Of a stretch of DNA of 64,000 nucleotides, positions 42,052 to 52,418 are shown one piece after another. The stretch spans positions 274,769 to 338,768 of the forward strand of contig DXJG01000009.1 of the NCBI GenBank assembly GCA_019056805.1, given 5' to 3'. This DNA is from Candidatus Baldrarchaeota archaeon. GTDB lineage: Archaea; Asgardarchaeota; Baldrarchaeia; Baldrarchaeales; DXJG01. The translations under genes were made by a program, and so were the position numbers. The notes beneath the pieces are model-generated. The model searched no databases. It was not told the origin of the DNA and was given only the letters and a program-made list of their open reading frames with translations. How positions within the stretch are numbered: position 1 is the stretch's first letter; every line of letters begins with the position of its first letter.

Positions 42052-44250
42052 TTGAATATAAAAAGTAAGATAAAAAAGATGTTTTCTCATAAAATTTTGG
42101 AAAATGTCTTAGTCGTCTTTTTGTTTTCTTTAACAATAATATTTTTAGTTGTTGCAATATGGGAAATGGAGCCTTTCTATAACTACAGTACGGAGAATGA
42201 AGCAATTTTCATATTAACTCGAACAGTTTTGAAAATTCACGAAACCATATTTCAATTTTCACAAGACCTTTACATAATATACGCATATATTTGGATCGTT
42301 TTTGCAATTACCCGTTATTTAGTTGGAGCTAAAAATAAGCAAAAGATGGATGAAGATGAAGTAGAAGATATAAAGATAGAACAGAAGAATTGGAAAATAT
42401 ACATATTACATCTGTTCCTATTAACAGCCATAACTTTGATCGTATTTATGTATCGTTACATGGTTTTGTGGGTTCCACAAGGATTTGACACAGCTTGGTA
42501 TACCTATATACTTAAGAAAATGCAACAAGATCCAATGCAAATATTAAAGAGATACTGGAACAGGTCGCTAGCACTTCTAATAATGTTCAGTATAACTTTA
42601 GTTTTTAGAATGACACCAGAAAATCTGATGGTGCTTTTAACACCATTAATAGGAATTTTATATGTAATTGGCGTATATTTCCTAGTTTTAACTGGAACAA
42701 AAAATAGACTATTGTCGCTTCTTGCTGCACTATATGCTCCATTAACTTATGCGACAATAAGGTTATCCTTAGATTTATATTCAAACTATATAGCATGGAC
42801 TTTAACAATGTATGCGCTCTCACTATATATTAGGACAATAGATCTGACAAAAATACAGATAAAATATATTGTGGTAACTTCAACGCTTTTGATGGGTGTT
42901 GCATTGACACATGTATGGGCATTTATGTTTGTAACAGCAGTCATATTCGTATACAATTTGCTAGAAATTACAATAGATAAGAGTTTTGGAAAAAATCTTC
43001 AAAAGACACTTATTATTTACGCTCCTACCATCATTTTTGTAGCATATAAACCTAGATTAATACTAGGAACACTTAAGATGCTTCGTTTATTTTTGGCACC
43101 AGATAAATGGGAATATACTTCACAAGAAAATCCCTACATACTTATATTAGCTATTATTGGAATAATTACGCTCATGAATCAAAAACAAACTTCCTATACA
43201 AAATTACTGATCTCATGGTTAATAGTAACATCCACAACAATGATAACCGCCCTATACTATTGGCCTTATAGATTAATGTGCCTGATGCCCATCGCAATTC
43301 TAGCAGCTCACGGAACACAAACAATAATCCGCAAAATTAAAACATACTTAAATATAAAATCGATAGAAAATGTGGTTTTTCCTTTACTAATATTCTTGGT
43401 ATGTTTTACAGCAATGTTGCCACATGCATATATTCCTGATCATGTATTTAGACCCCCAGATGATGTAATGCAACAATTATACTGGATAGAACAACACTAT
43501 GGCTTTGAAAATCGCAATATAATAGTGTGTATAGATATTTGCCCACCTTCCATAAGCGGGGAGGGTTACAGCAATTATTATAAGTGGGCAATAGCGACAG
43601 TGGGGAATATCGTGTATGATGCTCCGCTTCTACATTTGCTTCAAAATCTACCCGATGAGCATAATATAAGATACAAAGGTATTGCAGAGAAAATAATAGT
43701 GATACCAGATAAATTATACCAGATGAGCCCACTAGAGTATCAAATTACTGAAAAAATTTCGGAACTGGGAATATATAGAGTGAAAGTTAAAGATTTAACG
43801 CAAATAGGGCAAGTAATAAAAAATAGTAGCATATGGATGGAGGATAGCTTTAGGCTAGAAGAATGGAAGGTAATATCTGGTTATATAGACTTTAAACATC
43901 AAATATTGAGTGTAAGTGGTGTGTTGAATATATCATTAACCCCATTATATCCAAACAAATGTCTTACTATAGAGAGGTGGCTTTCGGAACCATTATATCA
44001 AACAAGATACTTAATAATGAAGGTACAGGGAGAAGTAGATTCTTTAGATTTTATCGTTGAGGTGTGGTCAGATACACAGTGGTTAGCAGGGGTAAACTTT
44101 AAAAAATATTTGTCATCGACAAAATATACATATCTTGTAGTAAAACTCTCACCAGACATGCCTATATGGAGAATAAGAATAGCCTTCCAAAATCAAAATA
44201 TAATCAGCACAGAAAGCCACGTTCAAATAGATTACATAGCTTTAATCTAA
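42052..44250 (+). CDS. Multi-membrane GT-C-like protein
   Basis: 732 residues with 12 or more helices in the first 475 and a soluble tail of about 250. The first outside loop reads YMVLWVPQGFDTAWYTYILKKMQQDP, with an Asp placed like the catalytic loop of GT-C glycosyltransferases. The tail has QLYWIEQHYGFENRNIIVCID, a Rossmann-like or beta-rich outside domain, then a jelly-roll-like C-terminus (LDFIVEVWSDTQW, AFQNQNIIS). TTG start behind CAGGAGG. Follows the GT4 fusion on the same strand. Likely transfers lipid-linked sugar outside the cell; inference. Confidence 0.7.
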   Translation: MNIKSKIKKMFSHKILENVLVVFLFSLTIIFLVVAIWEMEPFYNYSTENEAIFILTRTVLKIHETIFQFSQDLYIIYAYIWIVFAITRYLVGAKNKQKMDEDEVEDIKIEQKNWKIYILHLFLLTAITLIVFMYRYMVLWVPQGFDTAWYTYILKKMQQDPMQILKRYWNRSLALLIMFSITLVFRMTPENLMVLLTPLIGILYVIGVYFLVLTGTKNRLLSLLAALYAPLTYATIRLSLDLYSNYIAWTLTMYALSLYIRTIDLTKIQIKYIVVTSTLLMGVALTHVWAFMFVTAVIFVYNLLEITIDKSFGKNLQKTLIIYAPTIIFVAYKPRLILGTLKMLRLFLAPDKWEYTSQENPYILILAIIGIITLMNQKQTSYTKLLISWLIVTSTTMITALYYWPYRLMCLMPIAILAAHGTQTIIRKIKTYLNIKSIENVVFPLLIFLVCFTAMLPHAYIPDHVFRPPDDVMQQLYWIEQHYGFENRNIIVCIDICPPSISGEGYSNYYKWAIATVGNIVYDAPLLHLLQNLPDEHNIRYKGIAEKIIVIPDKLYQMSPLEYQITEKISELGIYRVKVKDLTQIGQVIKNSSIWMEDSFRLEEWKVISGYIDFKHQILSVSGVLNISLTPLYPNKCLTIERWLSEPLYQTRYLIMKVQGEVDSLDFIVEVWSDTQWLAGVNFKKYLSSTKYTYLVVKLSPDMPIWRIRIAFQNQNIISTESHVQIDYIALI

Positions 44251-44944
44251 AATCTTAATTAACGCCAAATTACATATTTGCATATTTTCTCTCCAAAAAC
44301 TATTATTTGGTCTTAAATATTGCTTTGAAACTAAAAGCTAACGGGCGAATATAATGTAAATTTTTTCTAACAATGCTATAACTGGAAATAGTTAACAAAA
44401 ATGCAACTTCTAATTTGCTTAGTAACATACTGTAAATGTATTATTTTTCTTGTCGAATTCATTTTTCTCAAAAATTATACCTCTTAACATACTCATCTTA
44501 ATATTAAGAAAAAAATACATTGATAAATAGCACATATGAATGTAGCATTGTATATTTTGAATTGCTGGGATAAAAGAAGAGGAATAGAAACTTTTATTAA
44601 TCATAACTTATTGTTTTGGCAATTGTAGCTTACTGTGTAGCGGAGTGTTTTTTATTGATTGAATTTGCTTGCAGTTTTTTCTAACGTAGAGTCTCTAATC
44701 TTAATAGTAATTCTCTTCCCAAATGGAAATATACTAATATCGTGTGAAAGTGACATCAAGAAGGAAGTACATGTTTTTTGATTTTTGTTTTGTCTACTTT
44801 TATCTGTAGTGTCCTTTGGTTATCGTTATTTTGTATTTTCGTCTCCACACGGATGAGGCATGTCAATATACATTTACTATCCTGGGGGAATTTCAAAGAA
44901 TTCTAGGTTCCTTTTTATTTACGAATTGTGTACATCATCAAAAA
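44251..44944. other. Gene-free stretch
   Basis: About 690 nt without a supported gene. On the minus strand a 34-codon frame from about 44757 (MSLSHDISIFPFGKRITIK...) has no ribosome site and no known relatives, so I do not call it. The segment may be decayed coding DNA. Confidence 0.3.
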
Positions 44945-45862
44945 TTACGTACTATTCTTTGTATTCGTTTTCTTAGTGATCGTATAAAGTATAAGAGCAG
45001 TAAACATTGCAAACACGCCGACAATAATAGATGTTATAGCCAACAACATAGTTCCTAATGCCAATTGTCTTATCTGAAAATACCTATAGATAACATAAAA
45101 TAGTATAAAAAATCCTCCAATAAACGCGATTAAACCGGGAGCACCGACCATTAATAAGGGTCTTTTTTCTGCAATATAATTTAGAATTGTAGCTAAAACT
45201 TCAAAACCGTGTTTAAAAGGGTTTCTTTTTACTCTTATACCTTTATACCTACATGTAATGGGTACTTCTTTAATTCTTAAACCTTTAGCTTTTAGTATAA
45301 TTTCAGTATCAACTCCAATACCGTCTGTTGAAATTTCTATTTGCTCTAATGCTTTTCTAGAATAAGCTCTAAATCCGCTTTGTGTATCAGTAACATTGAC
45401 ATTACCAGCAGTATTAGTGAGTTTACTCAGAAATTTATTTCCTATTTTTCTATGCAAAGGTATTTCATCGTTAATATCACCTAAAAAACGAGAACCATTA
45501 ACAATATCCACCTCACCCGTCAATATTGGCTTAATCAATCTTGGAATATCATTCGGATCATGCTGATTATCAGCATCTAACGTAACAACAACATCTGCAC
45601 CCAATTCTAGCGCTTTTCTAAAAAGACTACGCAACGCAGCACCCTTGCCCATGTTTTTTTCATGTCTAATAACTATCGCTCCCAATCTTTCAGCAATTTC
45701 TCCGGTCAAATCTTGTGATCCATCATCACAAACCAGAACTTTATCAACATATTTCTGTGATAATAATATTATTTTTCCGATAGTATATTCTTCGTTGTAA
45801 GCTGGAATTGCAGCAACAATGAACACTTTACCTTTAAACGGGGTTTTATTTTCGACCTGCAT
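44945..45862 (-). CDS. GT2 glycosyltransferase with two C-terminal membrane helices
   Basis: About 305 residues. GT-A domain: IVAAIPAYNEEYTIGKIILL, KVLVCDDGSQDLTGEIAERL, VTLDADNQHDPNDI and GFRAYSRKALEQIEIS. Two helices at the end (PGLIAFIGGFFILFYVIY and MLLAITSIIVGVFAMFTALIL). This is the DPM1/AglD/AglJ-like type that loads a sugar on a polyprenyl phosphate. ATG at 45862 is preceded by AGGTG; ATG at 45898 is in frame. It lies opposite to the surrounding genes. Confidence 0.86.
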   Translation of the reverse strand: MQVENKTPFKGKVFIVAAIPAYNEEYTIGKIILLSQKYVDKVLVCDDGSQDLTGEIAERLGAIVIRHEKNMGKGAALRSLFRKALELGADVVVTLDADNQHDPNDIPRLIKPILTGEVDIVNGSRFLGDINDEIPLHRKIGNKFLSKLTNTAGNVNVTDTQSGFRAYSRKALEQIEISTDGIGVDTEIILKAKGLRIKEVPITCRYKGIRVKRNPFKHGFEVLATILNYIAEKRPLLMVGAPGLIAFIGGFFILFYVIYRYFQIRQLALGTMLLAITSIIVGVFAMFTALILYTITKKTNTKNST

Positions 45863-45898
45863 ATTATTGGCACCTAAATTGCTGAACTTTTTCTTCAT

Positions 45899-46467
45899 CT
45901 CGCTAAATCATCTTACTTTTGTACCCTACTTATTATAGTTGTCTTTAGAATATGATGAAGGTACTAATTAATGAATTAATGAAGTGTCACATTTAATAAT
46001 TTCGAATTGGTATAAATATAAGGAGTTACCGGATCAGTTCTTATGTTTAATGAAGCGAGAAAAGTGAACATGTTACAGAAAACATCCAAGTTTTTAAAGA
46101 GAAATCATCTGTAAATCTCCAGTTTCAAACTATAAAAAAGAACATTCTCCTATTGGCGTTATACGTCCAAGAGAAGTATATATCAAGTATAACATAAACT
46201 ATATTTTAACCACCCATTAACTCAATAATTTTTATGTAAAAATGTATTCTCAATTAACAATTCATAAACATCTACATCTTTAGCTTTTATTCCATAAAAG
46301 GCTTGCCAATGTTTACTTCATAATTTAATATCCAATGTTGATTTTCTGATAATCCAAAGTGTTAAATAGAACAATTATTCAATCTGTATATTTGCTGAAT
46401 TAATCTGAAAAACAATATATTAGAGAAAATGTAAACTATGGATAAACATACAGAAAGGGGAAAGTCA
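45899..46467. other. Gene-free divergent region
   Basis: About 570 nt between divergent genes, AT-rich, no supported gene or RNA. Contains TATA-like runs such as GGTATAAATATAAGG at about 46010-46024. Confidence 0.35.
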
Positions 46468-48666
46468 ATGATGGAAATCCTAATTACACTTTTTAGATTA
46501 ATAAGCTGGTCTATCTTTATCTGGTGGTTACCAGGATATCTTATAAGAAAAACAATATCTTACTTGATAACTAATAAGGACATACTACATGAAACTATAA
46601 AAGAAAAAACTATATTATTTCTCATAGACTTAGGCTTAGGTCTTAATTACCTTACTTTACTGGGATATTTAATAGATATTATCTTTTTCTTTTGTTTTTC
46701 GATAATTTTTTTAGCTAATTTAATCGTTATAATTTCACTTTCACTCTTTCTTTTGATTAAATTTAAAATAAATATTTCTAAAATATGTTTAAAAAGATTT
46801 TTTTCGTTACCAGACATTAAAAGAATATTATCTCCCCTTTTCCCAATAGGTATCTTTATTTTTCTTGTTTTCGTTAACTGGTACGCTAATCTTTTTAGCC
46901 CATTTATATATCCTTCGGATCCGCTTTATTGGCTTTTTCATAGTAGATTTCTACTTTTTAATGGTGAATTATATTATATTTTTTACGAAGCATCGAGAGG
47001 GTTTTCTTTAAAATACCCCTTGGGTATTGTGTATCTTCTTTCTATGTTAGCGATAGTCGATCCGATACTTTCGTATGATTTAGTTAAACTTCTTCCTATC
47101 ATATTTGGATCGTTATCTTTAGCCTCGGTTTATTTTACGATAAAATTACTAACCAAAAAAGTATATCCTGCATTAGTTAGTATGATATTTGTTGGAAGCA
47201 ATTATGTTTGGATTTGGTTTTCTAGATTATACGTAGCTCATAGAATAGTGGAATTTTTAGTGCCTATATCCTGGCTTTTTGTTGCTATTATTTTTGATGA
47301 TTCGGTAACTAAATTAGATTCACATAAAACAAGAAATCAATCTCAACGAGGTTTTGTAATATTTTTGTCAGCTATATTGAGTACTATCCTTATCTATCAT
47401 CCAATATTGTTTGTCTTAACAATATTACCTATACTAGTTGTTCAATTATTAGATGTGAAAGAAATTAAGGAAAGTATTTTTGTAAGACTTAAATTTTTTA
47501 TATTGATAATTAGTTATATAATTATCTTCACATTACCCTATTTTTTCTCACTTATAATTTACATATATAGTATATGGAAACATAGGAACCTGTTTGTATT
47601 AGGACTATTACTAACAAGTAAGGCTAACATAAGATGGCTTTTTCCCACACAAGATTTATTGCGTTATATTCTGATACCATTTAGTTCGTGGAATAATTTA
47701 CCTCTAGTGTACTTCATGATCTCTCTATCAATTATTGTAAAAGCACGACAGAAAATTGACAGAAAAATCTCTATTTTTGTTAAAATAAACCTTTTCGCAG
47801 TTCTTTTGTACTATATGTACTATATTTCACCCATAATTGGAGGATATAATTCGAATCTTGATAAATTCCTTTCTATTATCCATCTTAGTGTATACCTACC
47901 AACGAGAATGACGTTACATATGACGATACCTATAACAAACTATATAGCGATAGGTATTTATATCCTGCAGAAAAACTTAGAAAATCAATTGACCCACCTA
48001 AAATCTGGAAATACCCTTCATTTAATTAGATCTATAATAACATCTTTCCATAATAATTGGTATAAAGTAGCTCGAGTGATTATGATAACACTAATACTTA
48101 CCTCGGGCTTTTTGATTCAAATCAACTGGACTATTAAAAAATTTGAGAGCGTCACATTTAGTGGCGGTGTTCGGTTAGATACCATTGAATTTATAAGGTA
48201 CATAGATGAAAACATACCCACGAATTCTGTAATCTTAGCAGATGAAGGTGACTCATACATCCTATGGAAGAATATATCATTAATAACAAAAACAAAGCAA
48301 TTAGGATTCTCAAATCCGCTAACATATGATTATCTTCTATGGTTCTTGATCAGAAGAGAGAACCGTATTAATGGTATTGAGTATGTAGGTCAAATATGGT
48401 ACGTACAACACGCGATTTATCCACGCATCATTATAGGGTATGAAAGCCTTTTCAGATTAAGTATTAACAATGTTTCATTGGTTATATCATTTTTAAGGAA
48501 CATTACAGATATTGATTACTTAGTTTTCTTCTTTCCAAACAAGTATAACCTACTCGTCAAAGAATTATCTCATATGTACGAGATAATGTATAGCTCCCCT
48601 ACAGGTTCAATAATAATGTTTGATTTACACTACAATAAGGTTAAAAGTAATGAAGAGATGTTCTAA
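46468..48666 (+). CDS. Multi-membrane GT-C-like protein
   Basis: About 732 residues. The first half has about 12 helices; the first large outside loop FSPFIYPSDPLYWLFHSRFLLFNGE holds a D placed like GT-C active loops, followed by GFSLKYPLGIVYLLSML. A soluble C-terminal domain starts near IKKFESVTFSGGVRLDTIEFI. ATG at 46468 is chosen because AAGGGGAAAG precedes it; the upstream ATG at 46438 has no site. Leads a set of four co-oriented genes (this and three GT4 enzymes to 52281). Similar in plan to the 732-residue protein at 42052 but with little direct identity. Confidence 0.68.
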   Translation: MMEILITLFRLISWSIFIWWLPGYLIRKTISYLITNKDILHETIKEKTILFLIDLGLGLNYLTLLGYLIDIIFFFCFSIIFLANLIVIISLSLFLLIKFKINISKICLKRFFSLPDIKRILSPLFPIGIFIFLVFVNWYANLFSPFIYPSDPLYWLFHSRFLLFNGELYYIFYEASRGFSLKYPLGIVYLLSMLAIVDPILSYDLVKLLPIIFGSLSLASVYFTIKLLTKKVYPALVSMIFVGSNYVWIWFSRLYVAHRIVEFLVPISWLFVAIIFDDSVTKLDSHKTRNQSQRGFVIFLSAILSTILIYHPILFVLTILPILVVQLLDVKEIKESIFVRLKFFILIISYIIIFTLPYFFSLIIYIYSIWKHRNLFVLGLLLTSKANIRWLFPTQDLLRYILIPFSSWNNLPLVYFMISLSIIVKARQKIDRKISIFVKINLFAVLLYYMYYISPIIGGYNSNLDKFLSIIHLSVYLPTRMTLHMTIPITNYIAIGIYILQKNLENQLTHLKSGNTLHLIRSIITSFHNNWYKVARVIMITLILTSGFLIQINWTIKKFESVTFSGGVRLDTIEFIRYIDENIPTNSVILADEGDSYILWKNISLITKTKQLGFSNPLTYDYLLWFLIRRENRINGIEYVGQIWYVQHAIYPRIIIGYESLFRLSINNVSLVISFLRNITDIDYLVFFFPNKYNLLVKELSHMYEIMYSSPTGSIIMFDLHYNKVKSNEEMF

Positions 48667-48691
48667 TAGCTAAACATTGGATGGTGAAAAA

Positions 48692-49942
48692 GTGATTACT
48701 ATTCTGATTATATCACCATCGGACTTTCCAGGTGTTACCGGCGATTTCACCAATTATTACGAATTAATAAAAGCGATAGTAAAAATGGGACATCGTGTAA
48801 TTCTAATCTGTCCCAAAAAAGAAAATTCTGAAAAGTTTGACCGCGAAAGTTTACGGCAAGGCATTATCATAAAAAGAATACCATACCGTCCACCACGTTT
48901 GTACGAATTTTCAAAGTTTAGAGGAAAGAATTTACTTGGTATTGTATCTATCCTAGTACGGCTCGTAGTATATCTCTTTATTGAACTTATTTATACACTA
49001 CTCTTATATATACAATATAAACGTATTGCGACTGAAAAAGCATATTTAGTAAGATATCATGTATTGACATTACCTCTAATATTTCTTCTTTCATTCATAG
49101 ATAAAAATAACATAGTAGTAGATGTATACGGGTTAATGGCGCATGATCTTTCTTCATTTCCAAGAAGAATTAGAAAATTCCTTCTAATTATAGAATTAGG
49201 CCTTATATCAAGATTTAAAAAGATAAGAATTTTAAATCCGCGTATAATGAACTTATTAAATATTGGAGAAAAAGGCGAGAAGAAGAAAATTCTACTATCA
49301 TATGTAGGGGTGAATATCGAAGATTTTCCCAAGGTTCGTAGTATTGATACTATCGAAAACTTTACATTCTGTTTCTATGGTGCATTAGAAAAATGGCAAG
49401 GTATCGATTTTGCTTTGATGGTTTTTTCGGAGATCGTAAAAACATATAAAAATGCTACCTTTTATATAATAGGGAGGGGTAGCCTAAAAGAATACCTAAT
49501 AAAAAAAGTAAAACAATTAGGGATAGAACATAATGTCATGTTTGTTTCTCCCGTTCCTCGAGAAAAGTTATTACAGGATTGGTTTAATAAGTTTCGTTTT
49601 GTTTTTTTGCTACGTCCTCCAGAGTTTTCATCAAGTATGATACCAGTGAAGTTAGTTGAGTCATTAATTGCAGGTAAGATTGTAATTAGAACACCATTTA
49701 ATACAATATTCGATGTTATTTTAGATAAATGTACTATTACAGTAAATTATGGAAAAGTTAACGAAACAAAATATAAGATTTTAAGACTTTTAAATAATGA
49801 AGAAAAACAAATTGAAATATCTAAAAAAGCTATGCAATGTGCACGATTCTTCGATACTAAAAAACTCGCTAAAGAATTAATTTCTTTCGTTAGAGATGTA
49901 CAAGTGATTAAACCCGATATGAGTGAGGTGGTAACTCTATGA
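48692..49942 (+). CDS. Glycosyltransferase, GT4 family
   Basis: About 416 residues. ITILIISPSDFPGVTGDFTNYYELI at the start, then KIRILNPRIMNLLNIG and VGVNIEDFPKV, FTFCFYGALEKWQGIDFALMVF, FYIIGRGSL and LRPPEFSSSMIPVKLVESLIAGK with the donor-binding acidic pair. GTG at 48692 sits behind GGATGGTG; TTG at 48677 is in frame without a site. The stop overlaps the next start by 4 nt (ATGA). GT4 role in surface glycan; donor unknown. Confidence 0.82.
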   Translation: MITILIISPSDFPGVTGDFTNYYELIKAIVKMGHRVILICPKKENSEKFDRESLRQGIIIKRIPYRPPRLYEFSKFRGKNLLGIVSILVRLVVYLFIELIYTLLLYIQYKRIATEKAYLVRYHVLTLPLIFLLSFIDKNNIVVDVYGLMAHDLSSFPRRIRKFLLIIELGLISRFKKIRILNPRIMNLLNIGEKGEKKKILLSYVGVNIEDFPKVRSIDTIENFTFCFYGALEKWQGIDFALMVFSEIVKTYKNATFYIIGRGSLKEYLIKKVKQLGIEHNVMFVSPVPREKLLQDWFNKFRFVFLLRPPEFSSSMIPVKLVESLIAGKIVIRTPFNTIFDVILDKCTITVNYGKVNETKYKILRLLNNEEKQIEISKKAMQCARFFDTKKLAKELISFVRDVQVIKPDMSEVVTL

Positions 49943-51123
49943 CTTGTATTCTTATGGTTACCCCCTTTTTTTCTCCAGACCACGGAGGTATTGTTTATCA
50001 CGTAGAAAATATAGTAAAGAATCTGATTAAGAGAGACCATAAAATCATATTAATAACGCAAATTCTAGAATCGAAAAAATCGATAATAAAAGAGCAATCA
50101 AAAGAAAGTTCTAAATTGATAATCTATAGGATAAAGTCATTTAGTCCTCCGAGCTCTTTATATATTACCCTAAAAAGCTTTAGGATCCCTCAGATAAATG
50201 TATTCAAGCTTTTAGATAATATTGACAGGAAAAACAAAATTGATGTCGTACACGCTCATGGTCATCATTATCCTTTATCTTGGCTTGCACTTTATTGGGG
50301 TAAGAAAAGAAAAAGAAAAACAGTATTAACACTTCATGGAATGTATGCGCTTGATCCTCAAAAACCAGGTGGTAAAACTTATATTGAGGAACTCTTCAAC
50401 TATGTGATCTTTTCGAGAATATTAGCAAATACTACACATCTAATTGGATTAACAAAATCATTAGCTAGATACGCACTAAAATATACCCTAACATCCCCAA
50501 TCATTCATATAATTCCTAACGGGACGGACATCGATAAGTTCGAAAAAAATCTTGACAAAAAAGACTACTATAGAGAAAAATATGAGCTTCCAATAAATGC
50601 AAAAATAATACTTTACAGGGGGCGTTTTTCTCAAGTTAAAGGCTTACCAGAATATATAAGTGTAGTTAAGAAAATTGCACAAAGGAGAAAAAATTTGTTA
50701 TTTCTTTTTATAGGAGGAGGAGATCTTAAGCCTTTTATGCAAAAAACACTAAGAGAACTTGATAACGTGAGGTTGCTTGATTGGCAACCACCAGAGTTGA
50801 TCCATGAGCTGTACATTGCTTCTGATATATTTGTTTTGCCTTCTAGATGGGAAGCTCTTCCCATCACACTCATAGAAGCTATGGCTGCGCGGCTTTTTAT
50901 TATGACAACCCCTGTTGGAGGAATACCTGATATCTTAGAAAAATATGACAAAAAAATTTATGTACAACCTAAAAATCCGTTAGATTTGTATAAAAAACTA
51001 ACCCATGTTATCACTAATAAATTAGATGAAAAACAAATAAGTGAAAATTCTTTAAGAAAATACCTAGAAAAGTTTTCTTGGACTTTTATATCAGAAAAAA
51101 TAGAGCAAATATATTCTACATAG
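49939..51123 (+). CDS. Glycosyltransferase, GT4 family
   Basis: 394 residues, full length. VTPFFSPDHGGIVYHVENI (glycine loop), VVHAHGHHYPLSWLALYWG, TVLTLHGMY, IIPNGTDIDKFEKN, ILYRGRFSQVKGLPEYISVVK, FLFIGGGDL and LPSRWEALPITLIEAMAARLFIM with both glutamates of the EX7E motif. GAGGTGG precedes the ATG, which overlaps the previous stop. Probably works in sequence with the GT4 enzymes on either side. Confidence 0.9.
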   Translation: MTCILMVTPFFSPDHGGIVYHVENIVKNLIKRDHKIILITQILESKKSIIKEQSKESSKLIIYRIKSFSPPSSLYITLKSFRIPQINVFKLLDNIDRKNKIDVVHAHGHHYPLSWLALYWGKKRKRKTVLTLHGMYALDPQKPGGKTYIEELFNYVIFSRILANTTHLIGLTKSLARYALKYTLTSPIIHIIPNGTDIDKFEKNLDKKDYYREKYELPINAKIILYRGRFSQVKGLPEYISVVKKIAQRRKNLLFLFIGGGDLKPFMQKTLRELDNVRLLDWQPPELIHELYIASDIFVLPSRWEALPITLIEAMAARLFIMTTPVGGIPDILEKYDKKIYVQPKNPLDLYKKLTHVITNKLDEKQISENSLRKYLEKFSWTFISEKIEQIYST

Positions 51124-51174
51124 TTTGCTTAATAATTTAAAGAAGAAAGTAAAGCAAATGGGGTAAGATGATAG

Positions 51175-52281
51175 ATGATAAGGATACTCATAGTATCACC
51201 AAAATACCCCTCATATGAAAATAAACATGCATTTGGCTTCGTTCATGCAAGAGTTAAAGTTTATCTTAGCAAAGGTTTGCAAGTTAAAGTATACGTACCT
51301 AGTAATAAATTTTATAGATACACCTATGAGTCCGTGGAAGTTTATAAGGCTCCATATAAATACTTAAAAGAAATATTAAGTGATTTTGATCCAGATATAA
51401 TTTGTATTCATTCTCTAATACCCACAATGTTAAAAATAATAAACGCGGTTTCAAAACCAATAGTTGTATGGATTCACGGTGCTGAAGTCCTAATAAGATC
51501 ACTACATCACTATTATCCACCCTTTGGGTTTAAAAATACTACGATTAGGGTACTTAGTTTTCTTTATGACATATTTAGAAACACGCTTCTTAGAATATTG
51601 CTTCAAAAAGTAAACGCTATTATTTATGTTTCCCACTGGATGCAAAATATGGCTGAAAAGTACCTCTTATATCGTCACCCAAACTCCCATGTTATTCCTA
51701 ATCCAGTAGATACTAATTTATTTAAGCCATTCACAACAAATAAACAGAGAATTCCTTCATCTGGTGTCACAGTAAGAGCGCTAGAATGGAAGTACGGTAT
51801 AGATATAGCGACAAAAGCATTTTCGAATTTTAGAAAGAGTTCTCTTACAATTATAGGTCAAGGATCTCTTGAACCGTATTTAAGAAAATTAGCCAAGAAA
51901 TTAAACTCTAGTGTTAAATTTGTCACAAAAGGAGTTGACCATGAAAAATTACCAAGAATTTACAATGCTCATGGTTTTTTTGTGGCTCCTAGTCGTACAG
52001 AAGCTCAAGGTGTAGCGATGTGTGAAGCAATGGCGTCAGGTCTGCCTGTAATAGCAACAAATGTGGGAGGGATTCCAGAATTTGTGATCGACGGGCATAA
52101 CGGGTTATTAGTCCCTCCTGAAGACCCGTTAAGCCTAAGACGAGCTATTACAAGAATGATCTCTGATGAAGAATTATATTACGAATTAGCTAAAAACGCT
52201 AGAAATTTTGCTGTTAAGAACTTCTCTCACGAAGTAATATTTAACAGGGAACTTAAAATATTCAAGGAAATCATAAGTTAG
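51175..52281 (+). CDS. Glycosyltransferase, GT4 family
   Basis: 368 residues. IRILIVSPKYPSYENKHAFGFVHARV, DIICIHSLIPT, IVVWIHGAEVLIRS, VIPNPVDTNLFKPF, GVTVRALEWKYGIDIATKAF, LTIIGQGSLEPYL, PSRTEAQGVAMCEAMASGLPVIATNVGGIPEF. EX7E glutamates present. GGGGTAAG precedes the ATG. Last gene of the co-directional group starting at 46.5 kb. Confidence 0.9.
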   Translation: MIRILIVSPKYPSYENKHAFGFVHARVKVYLSKGLQVKVYVPSNKFYRYTYESVEVYKAPYKYLKEILSDFDPDIICIHSLIPTMLKIINAVSKPIVVWIHGAEVLIRSLHHYYPPFGFKNTTIRVLSFLYDIFRNTLLRILLQKVNAIIYVSHWMQNMAEKYLLYRHPNSHVIPNPVDTNLFKPFTTNKQRIPSSGVTVRALEWKYGIDIATKAFSNFRKSSLTIIGQGSLEPYLRKLAKKLNSSVKFVTKGVDHEKLPRIYNAHGFFVAPSRTEAQGVAMCEAMASGLPVIATNVGGIPEFVIDGHNGLLVPPEDPLSLRRAITRMISDEELYYELAKNARNFAVKNFSHEVIFNRELKIFKEIIS

Positions 52282-52418
52282 ACTCATGTGATATCGGATA
52301 ATACCATGTATTTCCAGGATTTTTGGAATTTTTAATAGTGAGCCTTTTACAATAACTTAAGGATATCAAGAGAAATAGTAACTAATTAAACCATACAAAA
52401 TTCAAAATTAATAAAACA

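Noticed and set aside
44656..44757. 34-codon minus-strand frame MSLSHDISIFPFGKRITIK...
   Set aside because: No ribosome site and no recognisable family; could be a remnant, but not supportable.
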